Shown: positions 27,597-34,885 of the stretch, piece by piece | Layout of the letters: each line of letters starts with the position of its first letter | Numbering within the stretch: position 1 is the first letter of the stretch | Assembly: GCF_000369045.1 (NCBI RefSeq) | Contig: NZ_KB849790.1 | Coordinates: 62,001 to 126,000 of the forward strand | DNA from: Acinetobacter pittii ATCC 19004 = CIP 70.29 | GTDB lineage: Bacteria > Pseudomonadota > Gammaproteobacteria > Pseudomonadales > Moraxellaceae | Reading direction: 5' to 3' | DNA length: 64,000 nucleotides | Made by a program: the position numbers and the translations under genes | The notes under the pieces: generated by a model | Databases searched by the model: none | What the model was told of the DNA's origin: nothing | Seen by the model: the letters and a program-made list of their open reading frames with translations, nothing else

Positions 27597-28529
27597 TTAT
27601 GCCTGAGTACCAGTAGAACCCACAGCCATTTGCCATAAACCAAAACCAGCAACACCACGCGCTTCTACACCGTAACGATATTTTTTACGCATGAAGACGC
27701 TGTCACTATTCATGTCGAATTGAGCAACAAAGTTTGGTTTTTTACGTGGTTGATAAACAATTGGTTTAACTGGACGTGATGCATCTAAAAGGTGCCATTC
27801 AGTTTTTGTTTCTAACCAAGGACATACCAACACTTCAAATTCGCCTTTATATGGGTTTACCTTCCCATCTTCTAGGCGATCTGTAGTCATCAAGGCATTA
27901 GCAATTTCTCGTAATGCTGGAGGCACAACTAAAAGGTTTGCTTTTAAGTTGAGTGGTTTACCTTCAGAATCTTTTAGTTCTTGCATCATGGTCATTGCAG
28001 CACCAAGACTTGCTTGTGCAGCTGCCAGTGTTGATACACTTAATGCTTTGGTAAGTTTGTTAGAAAAGACTTTGGCATTTTTACCTTCACCGACTTTATG
28101 ATCAGTTGAATAAAATGGCTTATCGTCATAACACTTTTCTTCAAAGCCTTTTGTTAAAACAGTGAAGACAAGGTCATCAGGCCATTCTTTAGCTGATTGA
28201 CCAGCAGCTTGGGTTTCGATGGTGTACATACCCAAGTTATCGTCTTCAATATCATTACGATCTACTTCAACTGTAGCTTCATAATCTTCATTGACCAGAA
28301 TATAGGCATGACCTGTTAATTTTTTAACTGCTTTATCACCAATCCACTTACGCAAAGCCGGGAAGCGATCTGTCCATGCATAAGTGTTAGATGCACCAGT
28401 ACTTGGCACTTCCATTGCTACTTTGGCATAGTTGCTAGGAGCCGCATCAAATGCATTTTTGAATACTAGTTTAAGGCTTGTACTCAAAGCATTCAGAATA
28501 CGAGCACCATTTTGTTCAGTAATAACCAT
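27597..28529 (-). CDS. Major head (capsid) protein, Mu gpT-like
   Basis: 310 residues of the Mu T family, HK97-fold capsid subunit. Typical segments are LSTSLKLVFKNAFDAAPSNY, TYAWTDRFPALRKWIGD, VEVDRNDIEDDNLGMY and the C-terminal YRYGVEARGVAGFGLWQMA. The length matches Mu T (305) and the frame is intact. Confidence 0.92.
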   Translation of the reverse strand: MVITEQNGARILNALSTSLKLVFKNAFDAAPSNYAKVAMEVPSTGASNTYAWTDRFPALRKWIGDKAVKKLTGHAYILVNEDYEATVEVDRNDIEDDNLGMYTIETQAAGQSAKEWPDDLVFTVLTKGFEEKCYDDKPFYSTDHKVGEGKNAKVFSNKLTKALSVSTLAAAQASLGAAMTMMQELKDSEGKPLNLKANLLVVPPALREIANALMTTDRLEDGKVNPYKGEFEVLVCPWLETKTEWHLLDASRPVKPIVYQPRKKPNFVAQFDMNSDSVFMRKKYRYGVEARGVAGFGLWQMAVGSTGTQA

Positions 28530-28532
28530 TAA

Positions 28533-28952
28533 TTAAATCTCCACCCAAACGCAGTCAGTAAATTGCGTATCAAAACCCATAAATTTGCCAGCAACCGGAA
28601 GACCAGCACCTGTTGTTTTAGCAACGGTTTGGTTATCTTCCACAAAAACGTCTTCACCAATTTCAGCCTGCGTAACGGCATCAGTTGTTGAATTGCGGAA
28701 CAAGAATTGTTTTTTTCGACGTACACAGGCTAGAACGTCGCCAGATTCGCCATCAGTGTTATCTGCCGAGCTGTCCCAAACGCCCATAACCTTTTGAGTT
28801 GCTGCAATTGCAGCTGTTGAAGCAACAGCAAATCCCGTGTCATCAACCAATGCGAATGTCCCGACCAGAACCACTGCACCAGCTTTTAATGGGACAGGGA
28901 TTAACTCACCGTCACGCATTTCAGTGACGATTCCATTTTGCATATATGTCAT
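28533..28952 (-). CDS. Capsid decoration-like protein
   Basis: 139 residues between the protease/scaffold gene and the major head protein. The sequence is a small beta-rich protein: LIPVPLKAGAVVLVGTFALV, then TQKVMGVWDSSADN and VFVEDNQTVAKTTGAGLPVA. This matches the DUF2190-like or decoration proteins found at this position in Mu-like prophages. Its start overlaps the gpI stop by 4 bases and its stop is 3 bases before gpT. Confidence 0.7.
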   Translation of the reverse strand: MTYMQNGIVTEMRDGELIPVPLKAGAVVLVGTFALVDDTGFAVASTAAIAATQKVMGVWDSSADNTDGESGDVLACVRRKKQFLFRNSTTDAVTQAEIGEDVFVEDNQTVAKTTGAGLPVAGKFMGFDTQFTDCVWVEI

Positions 28953-29512
28953 GGATTAGCTCCTAAAGCTGCTGGGTCAAGCCCTAATTGGGTCGCAATG
29001 CTAGTGGCAATTTCATCTACAACAGGTTGTTGCTGATGGTTTGCTGCTAAATTCACTTGCTCAGTTTGACGTTGAGTTAAAGCTGGGATGATTGGCAATC
29101 CTTCAATCTGTGCTTTGACAAAGTCAGGGTTGGTTTTTGCCTGATCTTTGTAGTATTTAATCGTTGCCTCACCAGTCAGTCGGCCATCACTGCATGCAGC
29201 CATGATCAGGTCATCAATTTCTTTTTCTTTTGTAGCTACAATCGAATTAGCAGCCTTTGCAATAGCTTCTTGATACACAGCCATTGGCACAAATTGAGTC
29301 ATATCTACTGTAGCTTGGCTGTTTGCAGCTACTTTGATTTGTTCAATTGCAGCTATGGCGTCAAAAAGGTTCTGACCATTTGCAGCAACGGCCACACCTG
29401 TTTGGTCTTGAATTTTTGCTGACAACTTGTCAAGTTCTGCTTTAATTTCTTCAGGGGTCGAAGACAATGGCAGATTTAACATCCAGCGGAGTTGTTCTAA
29501 TAACTCTTCCAT
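28949..29512 (-). CDS. Nested scaffold protein (Mu gpZ-like) within gpI
   Basis: In-frame internal start (MEELLEQLRWML) preceded by AGGA at 7 bases gives a 187-residue C-terminal product of coiled-coil, Ala/Gln-rich nature. Mu makes its scaffold from such an internal start; the same is inferred here. Confidence 0.5.
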   Translation of the reverse strand: MEELLEQLRWMLNLPLSSTPEEIKAELDKLSAKIQDQTGVAVAANGQNLFDAIAAIEQIKVAANSQATVDMTQFVPMAVYQEAIAKAANSIVATKEKEIDDLIMAACSDGRLTGEATIKYYKDQAKTNPDFVKAQIEGLPIIPALTQRQTEQVNLAANHQQQPVVDEIATSIATQLGLDPAALGANP

Positions 29513-30037
29513 TTCAGAATCCTGTGGTGAATTTTGGATAAAGTAATCCTGTGCCAAGGCAGCAAGTTGAGCCTCGGGCAGATTATCCAGATTAGGGGTA
29601 TTGGTTAATGCAACACTATGAAGCCCAACGACTTCACCAGTATTTTTGATATAAAAAAGAACGGGTGATAAATACTTATATTCTTCCTTCTCGATATGTT
29701 CTTTAGCCTTATCGAGCCATTTAAAATTAGTACTACATATGCCAACTCCCTTGATGTATGAAAAAGATGCTGCCTTCAACCATCCTGAAGCGGGTGCTGG
29801 TTCACCAGTTTCCTGTGCTTTTAATGTGGCATGTTCATAATCAATAACCATGTCCACCTTACGTTGATTTAATGCAGCAACAATCTGCTCACCACGCTCT
29901 GGAGTAAGTACCCAATGCGGTGCATCAAAAGGTCGTCCATCAACTCCATTGAATGTTCCTTCAGGAACAAGTACCAGATGAGTCGATGTGGCATTCAAGT
30001 CAATTGAGCATGAAGCGACAAGAATTGATTTAGGCAT
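28949..30037 (-). CDS. Head maturation protease / scaffold, Mu gpI-like
   Basis: 362 residues. The first 160 residues are the protease half: DGRPFDAPHWVLTPERGEQI, DMVIDYEHATLKAQ with catalytic-type His, and YLSPVLFYIKNTGEVVGLHS. The second half is a Gln/Ala-rich scaffold. A Met at 29512 with AGGA 7 bases upstream probably starts a separate scaffold protein, as Z does in Mu. The upstream gap to gpG holds hairpin copy 3. Confidence 0.88.
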   Translation of the reverse strand: MPKSILVASCSIDLNATSTHLVLVPEGTFNGVDGRPFDAPHWVLTPERGEQIVAALNQRKVDMVIDYEHATLKAQETGEPAPASGWLKAASFSYIKGVGICSTNFKWLDKAKEHIEKEEYKYLSPVLFYIKNTGEVVGLHSVALTNTPNLDNLPEAQLAALAQDYFIQNSPQDSEMEELLEQLRWMLNLPLSSTPEEIKAELDKLSAKIQDQTGVAVAANGQNLFDAIAAIEQIKVAANSQATVDMTQFVPMAVYQEAIAKAANSIVATKEKEIDDLIMAACSDGRLTGEATIKYYKDQAKTNPDFVKAQIEGLPIIPALTQRQTEQVNLAANHQQQPVVDEIATSIATQLGLDPAALGANP

Positions 30038-30089
30038 AACATCTACTTTTAAAAAGATGTTATGAGATTAAATTGAGGGGATAAAAAAG

Positions 30090-30113
30090 ATCAGGCGGAA
30101 ACACTTCCGCCCA
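30090..30113 (-). repeat. Conserved intergenic hairpin, copy 3
   Basis: ATCAGGCGGAAACACTTCCG then CCCA on the plus strand. On the minus strand GGGCGGAAG...TTCCGCC is followed by GATCTTTTTT, so this copy is also a good Rho-independent terminator between gpG and gpI. Confidence 0.75.
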
Positions 30114-30122
30114 GTTTATTTA

Positions 30123-30626
30123 TTATTCAAAGCTTCTATGCCAATAAAAATCTACGTCATCTAACACTGCATCTTCTGCCTCTTGTTGTAAGAATCCGTG
30201 CTCATCCATTGGCAAGAATGGTCGTGCCGGGAACTTGCTTCCCGGGTGATTGACTTGTTTAAACACCTTGCCATTGAATGACAATGCCTGTTTATTTCTG
30301 GGACGTATCACATGCGGACGAGTTTGCCCACCGTTATGCAGAATGGGTGCGTAAGGAACATTGGTGCCAATGATTGCTTGGTCACGGGCATATTGAGTCG
30401 TGATACTACGTCGCAAATTCCCTGATTGGTATAGGTAAGAAGGTTGTGATCTATCCGGAGCCAGACCAGCCCATTTAGGACGTCCACCTGCATCAAAGTT
30501 ATCTTCAGTTATGGCTGCAAATGTATTTGCAATCGCTGCCGATAATGGTGTGGTGTCATCCATACGATCAGCTGCTTGGCCTAAACGAGAAACCAGAGCA
30601 TCATTTTTGATTTGAATAAAGCTCAT
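30123..30626 (-). CDS. Virion morphogenesis protein, Mu gpG-like
   Basis: 167 residues of the Phage_tail_S / Mu G family, which acts in joining tails and heads. Conserved parts are FAAITEDNFDAGGRPKWAGL, LYQSGNLRRSITTQY, VPYAPILHNGGQTRPHVIRP and PARPFLPMDEHG. It overlaps the truncated gpF stop by 4 bases. Intact. Confidence 0.88.
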   Translation of the reverse strand: MSFIQIKNDALVSRLGQAADRMDDTTPLSAAIANTFAAITEDNFDAGGRPKWAGLAPDRSQPSYLYQSGNLRRSITTQYARDQAIIGTNVPYAPILHNGGQTRPHVIRPRNKQALSFNGKVFKQVNHPGSKFPARPFLPMDEHGFLQQEAEDAVLDDVDFYWHRSFE

Positions 30627-31492
30627 TCAATCACCTCAAAATCATTTGGAGGCATATTTTTGAAGATACGGGATACTTGCAAATGTCCTGACACCACTTT
30701 GAACTCAATGACAACGTCATGTGGCAATACATAAAACAAAGCCTGAGTTTGTTTATCCCAAAGCTTTTGCTCCACATTGGCAATTAAATCTGGCAAAGCA
30801 ATCAGTTCAGTTACAGATACATCAGTGTATTTTTTATTAACAAGTACTTCATCGCTCAACCATATCATTTTAGATTCAAATGATTGACCTGCCGCTGTTA
30901 AGAATTTTACTGAATCATACTGAAGCACACCAATTGGACTAAACTGTTTTTGAGATTTTGAAAGCTTCAGGGCATGATTCACAAAACTTTCATTAACCTT
31001 TGTAAGATTATGATTAGTCATTAACTTCTGTGATTGAATTAGTCCACGCGCTTCTCCCATCAGGTTAGTCGCTCGATTAATCATTACATCATTCAACAAA
31101 TAGCTAGAAGCTGGTGAACCATTAAAACCAGCTGCGGGAGCAAAAGTTAATTTCCCATCTTTAGTGGGAATATTAAACTGAGTGCGCTTAACAATAACAT
31201 CGGCGCCAGTGTTACGATCCACGCCCACACGTTCATATATGTCAGATTCATTTCCTTCACCTGATAAGATTTCCTTACCCTCAACCTCACGGGCTGAACG
31301 TGCAATCACCCGGCATTTACAACCCCACTCACTTGGGGGATAAGCAACATTCCAAAACGGATCATCAAAACGGAATAATCGACCATCCAGCGCAACATGC
31401 TGTTTACGGGGATTGCTAATTGTAATATGTCGCCATTCCCAATAGGGCCTAGTTTGACTTTCAATGCGAGAGTTTCGAGCAGTTAGAGGGAA
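30623..31492 (-). pseudogene. Minor head protein gpF (MuF), N-terminus lost
   Basis: The frame is open from 31492 to the stop at 30623 with a first Met only at 31309. Before that Met the frame still reads WEWRHITISNPRKQHVALDG and DPFWNVAYPPSEWGCKCRVI. This is the conserved Cys-x-Cys end of the MuF head-morphogenesis domain. Intact F proteins are about 400-430 residues; the first 100 or more are missing. Homology stops near 31486, where unrelated plus-strand sequence begins. It marks one side of a deletion that removed the upstream portal, terminase and early genes. Confidence 0.8.
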
Positions 31493-31503
31493 TCAAAACA
31501 TCA

Positions 31504-31626
31504 ATGCTAGCAGATTATAGATTTAACCTATCGCGCTGCATTAGTTGCCATGAAAAAGGTAAAGAGTGCAAAGCCGATAAAATTTTCTCTGAATTTGTAC
31601 AAGAATTAGAAAAAGCGGGAACCTAA
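31504..31626 (+). CDS. Small Cys-containing ORF at the deletion joint
   Basis: 40 residues from the ATG: MLADYRFNLSRCISCHEKGK, then a helical Glu/Lys-rich end. Three Cys residues (C..C, then C) could bind a metal. The frame is open further upstream to 31453, so this may be the C-terminal remnant of a longer phage gene cut at the same joint as gpF. It lies on the plus strand, the expected direction for repressor-region genes at this end of a Mu-like phage, and has its own terminator. Confidence 0.45.
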   Translation: MLADYRFNLSRCISCHEKGKECKADKIFSEFVQELEKAGT

Positions 31627-31641
31627 AATTAGCCCGCTTTT
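31611..31641 (+). terminator. Terminator of the small ORF
   Basis: Stem AAAAGCGGG / CCCGCTTTT, 9 bp, overlapping the stop of the 31504-31626 ORF, followed by a short T-containing tail. Confidence 0.65.
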
Positions 31642-31671
31642 CAATTTCACACTATGAAAAATCTTTTCAAA

Positions 31672-31711
31672 CTTCATCCCACTCAATCCCATCTTATCCC
31701 ACAAAATCCCA
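31672..31711. repeat. Four tandem 10-bp repeats near the prophage end
   Basis: The units are CTTCATCCCA, CTCAATCCCA, TCTTATCCCA and CAAAATCCCA, exactly 10 bases apart with invariant ATCCCA. They directly abut the candidate terminal repeat at 31712-31722. The spacing of one helical turn suggests a protein-binding array. Confidence 0.7.
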
Positions 31712-31722
31712 CAATTATCTCA
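31712..31722 (-). repeat. Candidate terminal inverted repeat, right copy
   Basis: CAATTATCTCA, the exact complement of 12886-12896, ending in CA. Flanking 5-mers (TTTTT left, TCACT right) do not match. Confidence 0.45.
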
Positions 31723-32026
31723 TCACTCTTATATATTTATATTATTAGGTATCAAGATTAATTTATGATCTTAGGCAAATGAGCTTTAGCTTAAAATTTT
31801 AAATTAAATTGTTGTTTTATATTATTTTTATTAAATTAGAAGGTCAGAAATATTTTATTGTTAATAATCATTTTCAATAAGGCAGGTTTTGATTTATTCG
31901 GCTAAAATCTGATTTATGGTTTATCAAACCTAGTAACTTTTAGGGTTCAATCTCCAGCAGGCTAAGAATGAGTTCTCGATAATCCTGAATCTTGTAAGTT
32001 TGGAAATGCGTATAAAAAATGAAAAA
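31723..32026. other. AT-rich flank between prophage and modC
   Basis: No gene is supported. A weak Fur-like match (TTAATAATCATTTTC, near 31861-31875) is the only motif seen. This is probably host DNA that lay upstream of entA before phage insertion. Confidence 0.4.
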
Positions 32027-32647
32027 TTATAGAATCCACATTGTTTCGGTCAGTTGTTTAATCTCTTGAATATCATGACTCACATAAATCATTGGAATTT
32101 TTATTTCCTCTTTTACTTTCTGAAAAAAAGGAATAATTTCAGCTTTATGATTCGCATCTAATGCTGATAAAGGCTCATCTAGAAGTAACAGTTTAGGTGA
32201 ATATAACAATGCTCGACCTAGTGCCACGCGCTGTTTTTCCCCTCCTGAGAGTTTAATGGGCATACGTTGTAATAAGTGCCCTAACTTTAATAACTCAATA
32301 ATATAATCTGCTTCAAAGTGACGTTCTTGTTGGGAAAGATGCTTAAGACCAAATAATAAGTTTTGCTTTACCGTTTTATGCGGAAAAAGCTGAGCATCTT
32401 GAAAAACCAATCCAACATGTCGCTTTTGGGTACTCAAATTAATGTTTTGATCTGAATCAAACCATGTTTGATCCTGTATTTTAATGAGTCCATTACGCGG
32501 AGTATTCAGGCCTGCAATGGCATGTAAAATCGATGTTTTACCTGAACCCGATGCGCCGAATAAGCCAATAACAGCAGCATCTGACTGGAAACTAGGTTCA
32601 ATATGAAATTGGCCCATTTGTAGCTCAAAACGGCAATCAATCAACAT
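32027..32647 (-). CDS. modC: Molybdate ABC transporter ATPase ModC, no TOBE domain
   Basis: 206 residues, the nucleotide-binding subunit. Walker A GASGSGKTS, Q-loop VFQDAQLFPH, signature LSGGEKQRVALGRALL, Walker B LLLLDEPLSALD and switch VSHD are all present. Most ModC proteins are about 350 residues with a C-terminal molybdate-binding TOBE domain; this one ends soon after the switch His. It follows modB by 4 bases. Function as the transport motor should be kept, while regulation by bound molybdate would be lost. Confidence 0.9.
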   Translation of the reverse strand: MLIDCRFELQMGQFHIEPSFQSDAAVIGLFGASGSGKTSILHAIAGLNTPRNGLIKIQDQTWFDSDQNINLSTQKRHVGLVFQDAQLFPHKTVKQNLLFGLKHLSQQERHFEADYIIELLKLGHLLQRMPIKLSGGEKQRVALGRALLYSPKLLLLDEPLSALDANHKAEIIPFFQKVKEEIKIPMIYVSHDIQEIKQLTETMWIL

Positions 32648-32651
32648 AATT

Positions 32652-33344
32652 TTACCGCCCTAAGCGCTTCTTTTGATAACGATGAAACCACTGTGCAAAC
32701 CATAGCGCTAAAAAAGCCACACTCAACGATAAAACAATAAGCCGTTGAATAGCGGCCTCGGTATCGGGTTGTTGCATTAAGCTATACATGGCTAGAGGCA
32801 AAGTCCGTGTTTCATTTGCAATATTACCTACAAAGGTAATGGTGGCCCCAAACTCACCTAAACTACGGCAAAAACATAAAATAGCACCAACTAAAATGCC
32901 ACTGCTGGCAAGAGGCAAAGTGACATGAAAAAATGCCCCCAAAGATGAAGCTCCTAATGTCTTTGCTGCCATTTCTAAACGCTGATCGACCAGTTCAATC
33001 GCTAGTCGAATAGATTGCACCAATAGCGGAAAACCCATTACTGCCGAAGCAAGAACGGCACCTTTCCAGTTAAATGCAAAATCAATTCCGATCGGTGCCA
33101 AATATTGCCCAATAATGCCTCGGCTACCAAATACCTGTAATAACAAATAACCAGGAACCACTGGCGGCAGCACCAAAGGTAAAAACACTAAAGTTTCAAT
33201 GAATGACTTACCCCAGAACTCTTTACGCGCCAAAAACCATCCCACACAAATTGCAGGAATAATACTGACGACAAGACAACTTGCTGCAACCTTACAAGAA
33301 AGTTGCAGCACGCTGAGTTCTTCTGGGGTTAAAGAAAACATCAT
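32652..33344 (-). CDS. modB: Molybdate ABC transporter permease ModB
   Basis: 230 residues with five or six membrane helices. The EAA loop reads MAAKTLGASSLGAFFHVTLP, the contact with ModC. RSLGEFGATITFVGNI is a strongly conserved ModB signature. The start overlaps the modA stop by 4 bases. Confidence 0.94.
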   Translation of the reverse strand: MMFSLTPEELSVLQLSCKVAASCLVVSIIPAICVGWFLARKEFWGKSFIETLVFLPLVLPPVVPGYLLLQVFGSRGIIGQYLAPIGIDFAFNWKGAVLASAVMGFPLLVQSIRLAIELVDQRLEMAAKTLGASSLGAFFHVTLPLASSGILVGAILCFCRSLGEFGATITFVGNIANETRTLPLAMYSLMQQPDTEAAIQRLIVLSLSVAFLALWFAQWFHRYQKKRLGR

Positions 33345-34126
33345 GGTTTTACTGGAGCCAACACGCTAAAGCCATATTTTTTAAAAACAGCTTTGGCTTG
33401 ATTGCTTTGTAAAAATTGATAGAACTTTGCTGAGTTTGAATTCTTTTTAACTATCCCTACAGGATAAATAATTGGTGAATGCGTATTTTCCGGAAATACA
33501 CCAGCTACATTCACATCTTTACTAATTGCAGCGTCGGTTGCATAAACAATCCCAACCTGACATTCACCACGTGCAACAAAGTTTAATGTAGCTCGAACAT
33601 CTTCTGTTTCGACTAGTTTTGGCTCAATACGACTCCACCAACCTAAATTAGTAAAAGCTTGTTTAGCATATTTTCCTACAGGCACACTTTTGGTATCCCC
33701 TGTACAAACCTTTCCTGTAAACACTTTATTTGGATCAGTCGTTTTATCTAGTTTTATGTTTAATGACTGCCCTTTTGGGGTAATTAACACCAAACGATTA
33801 CCTAATAAATTTATACGGTCATTTGCTGCAACTCGTTTTTTATTTTGTAGATAATCCATCCACTGGGTATCTGCTGAAATAAAAATATCAGCTGGTGCTC
33901 CAGCTTCAATTTGTTTAGCTAAGTTTGATGATCCTGCATACGAAGTTTTAACTTCTACTTTATTCTGTTTTTCGTAAGTTTTTTCTAAATCGTTAATTGC
34001 ATTCGTTAAACTTGCTGCTGCATAAACGGTAACCGATTCAGCCTTGGCTGAGACATTAAAGACCAATCCGATGCTGAGGACTGAACAGGCTAAAGCCAAT
34101 TTTTTTATCTTCGTATCACTTACCAT
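33341..34126 (-). CDS. modA: Periplasmic molybdate-binding protein ModA
   Basis: 261 residues with a Sec signal peptide (cleavage probably after the VSAKA region, about residue 28). VTVYAAASLTNAINDLEKTY and SYAGSSNLAKQIEAGAPADI carry the oxyanion-binding Ser residues, and SADTQWMDYL follows. It is the first gene of the transport operon and lies downstream of a ModE operator. The product captures molybdate or tungstate for ModBC. Confidence 0.94.
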   Translation of the reverse strand: MVSDTKIKKLALACSVLSIGLVFNVSAKAESVTVYAAASLTNAINDLEKTYEKQNKVEVKTSYAGSSNLAKQIEAGAPADIFISADTQWMDYLQNKKRVAANDRINLLGNRLVLITPKGQSLNIKLDKTTDPNKVFTGKVCTGDTKSVPVGKYAKQAFTNLGWWSRIEPKLVETEDVRATLNFVARGECQVGIVYATDAAISKDVNVAGVFPENTHSPIIYPVGIVKKNSNSAKFYQFLQSNQAKAVFKKYGFSVLAPVKP

Positions 34127-34151
34127 TATTTTTACCTTTTGTCGTTTTTGC

Positions 34152-34179
34152 AGCGATATATACCCAAGAATATAGCGCT
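34152..34179. promoter_or_regulatory. ModE operator upstream of modA
   Basis: AGCGATATATA at 34152-34162 and ATATAGCGCT at 34170-34179 form an inverted repeat resembling the known ModE box (two TATA-rich arms ending in CGAT/GCGAT type). It lies 26 bases upstream of the modA start, in a position to repress it. Confidence 0.75.
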
Positions 34180-34313
34180 ACATGAAGATTATGAAAAGCA
34201 TAATTCATTAACTATAGATGTCTGGAATGCAGCAGTGCTTTTTCAGCACGTAATTTGAATTAAGCAAAAGCTATACCAAATTAAAAGATTTCATGCCTAA
34301 ACAATCTTTTATC

Positions 34314-34664
34314 TTAACCTTTTAAATAGCTACTCATGATTTGATAATCATGTTCTAAGGCTTGTCGAGCATTGATTTCCATTTGGCGGTAATGCTGTAA
34401 GACTTTCTGGCCCAAAGCTGTAACGGCTGCCCCACCACCATGTGTTCCACCTGTTTGTGTTTCCACTAACGCTGTTTCAAAGCACTGATTCATGGTGTCG
34501 ACTAACTGCCATGCACGGCGGTAGCTCATATTCATAGATTTTGCAGCTTGTGAGATCGATCCCGTTCTCTCAATTGCTTCAAGTAAGTCTGCCTTACCCG
34601 GACCAAATGCGATGTTTTGCTCTAAAAGAATTCTAATTTGTAATTTTAAGTTTTGTTCTTTCAT
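34314..34664 (-). CDS. modE: ModE-type regulator, DNA-binding domain only
   Basis: 116 residues. KADLLEAIERTGSISQAAKS and YRRAWQLVDTMNQCFETALV form the LysR-like winged helix of ModE, and GGTHGGGAAVTALGQKVL is the wing. The molybdate-sensing TOBE pair of classical ModE (260 residues) is missing. It is on the same strand, upstream of modA, with the operator between them. It should repress or activate mod genes, but the sensing step is unclear. Confidence 0.86.
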   Translation of the reverse strand: MKEQNLKLQIRILLEQNIAFGPGKADLLEAIERTGSISQAAKSMNMSYRRAWQLVDTMNQCFETALVETQTGGTHGGGAAVTALGQKVLQHYRQMEINARQALEHDYQIMSSYLKG

Positions 34665-34789
34665 AGACTTAGTTCACAAAGTTTCATTTTTATGCTGCTT
34701 AACATTATAGGAAACTTTAATAGCTTAAAACACATACAAATTTAAATCTCTACTCTTTCTTAAAAAGAGTTCATTTAAAAAATCAAAAC

Positions 34790-34825
34790 TGCACAAAGTG
34801 GATAAAGATCTGGAAAAAACGGATA
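34790..34825 (+). promoter_or_regulatory. XylS-type paired half-sites upstream of antA
   Basis: TGCA-N6-GGATA at 34790-34804 and TGGA-N6-GGATA at 34811-34825, 21 bp apart. This is the half-site pattern bound by AraC/XylS activators (TGCA-N6-GGNTA). It ends 60 bases before the antA ATG. Confidence 0.65.
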
Positions 34826-34885
34826 GAGGCTCAGGCCTAATCGCGGTTCAATCAGTTAAAAGCTGATTGATTGGAGGATTGAGCA

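Larger units (their letters stand above)
12886..31722. mobile_element. Defective Mu-like (transposable-type) prophage, late genes only
   Basis: The minus-strand gene order is F(truncated)-G-I-decoration-T-gp36-gp37-sheath-tube-gp41/42-tape-N-P-45-46-47-48-fibre, the late order of Mu and FluMu. There is no transposase, B protein, repressor, lysis gene, terminase or portal. The ends are proposed from TGAGATAATTG at 12886-12896 and its exact complement at 31712-31722, of TG...CA type. I found no matching 5-bp target duplication, so the borders are tentative to within roughly 100 bases. It interrupts the region upstream of entA. Confidence 0.75.

Noticed and set aside
31672..31711. The 10-bp repeats as a CRISPR array
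   Set aside because: Units are too short and have no unique spacers or cas genes nearby.
12886..31722. tRNA or integrase-type attachment site for the prophage
   Set aside because: No tRNA and no integrase gene are seen, and the gene order is that of transposable phages.
31858..31880. Fur-box-like sequence in the right flank of the prophage
   Set aside because: Only a partial match and no start codon nearby for it to control; kept only as a note in the intergenic entry.
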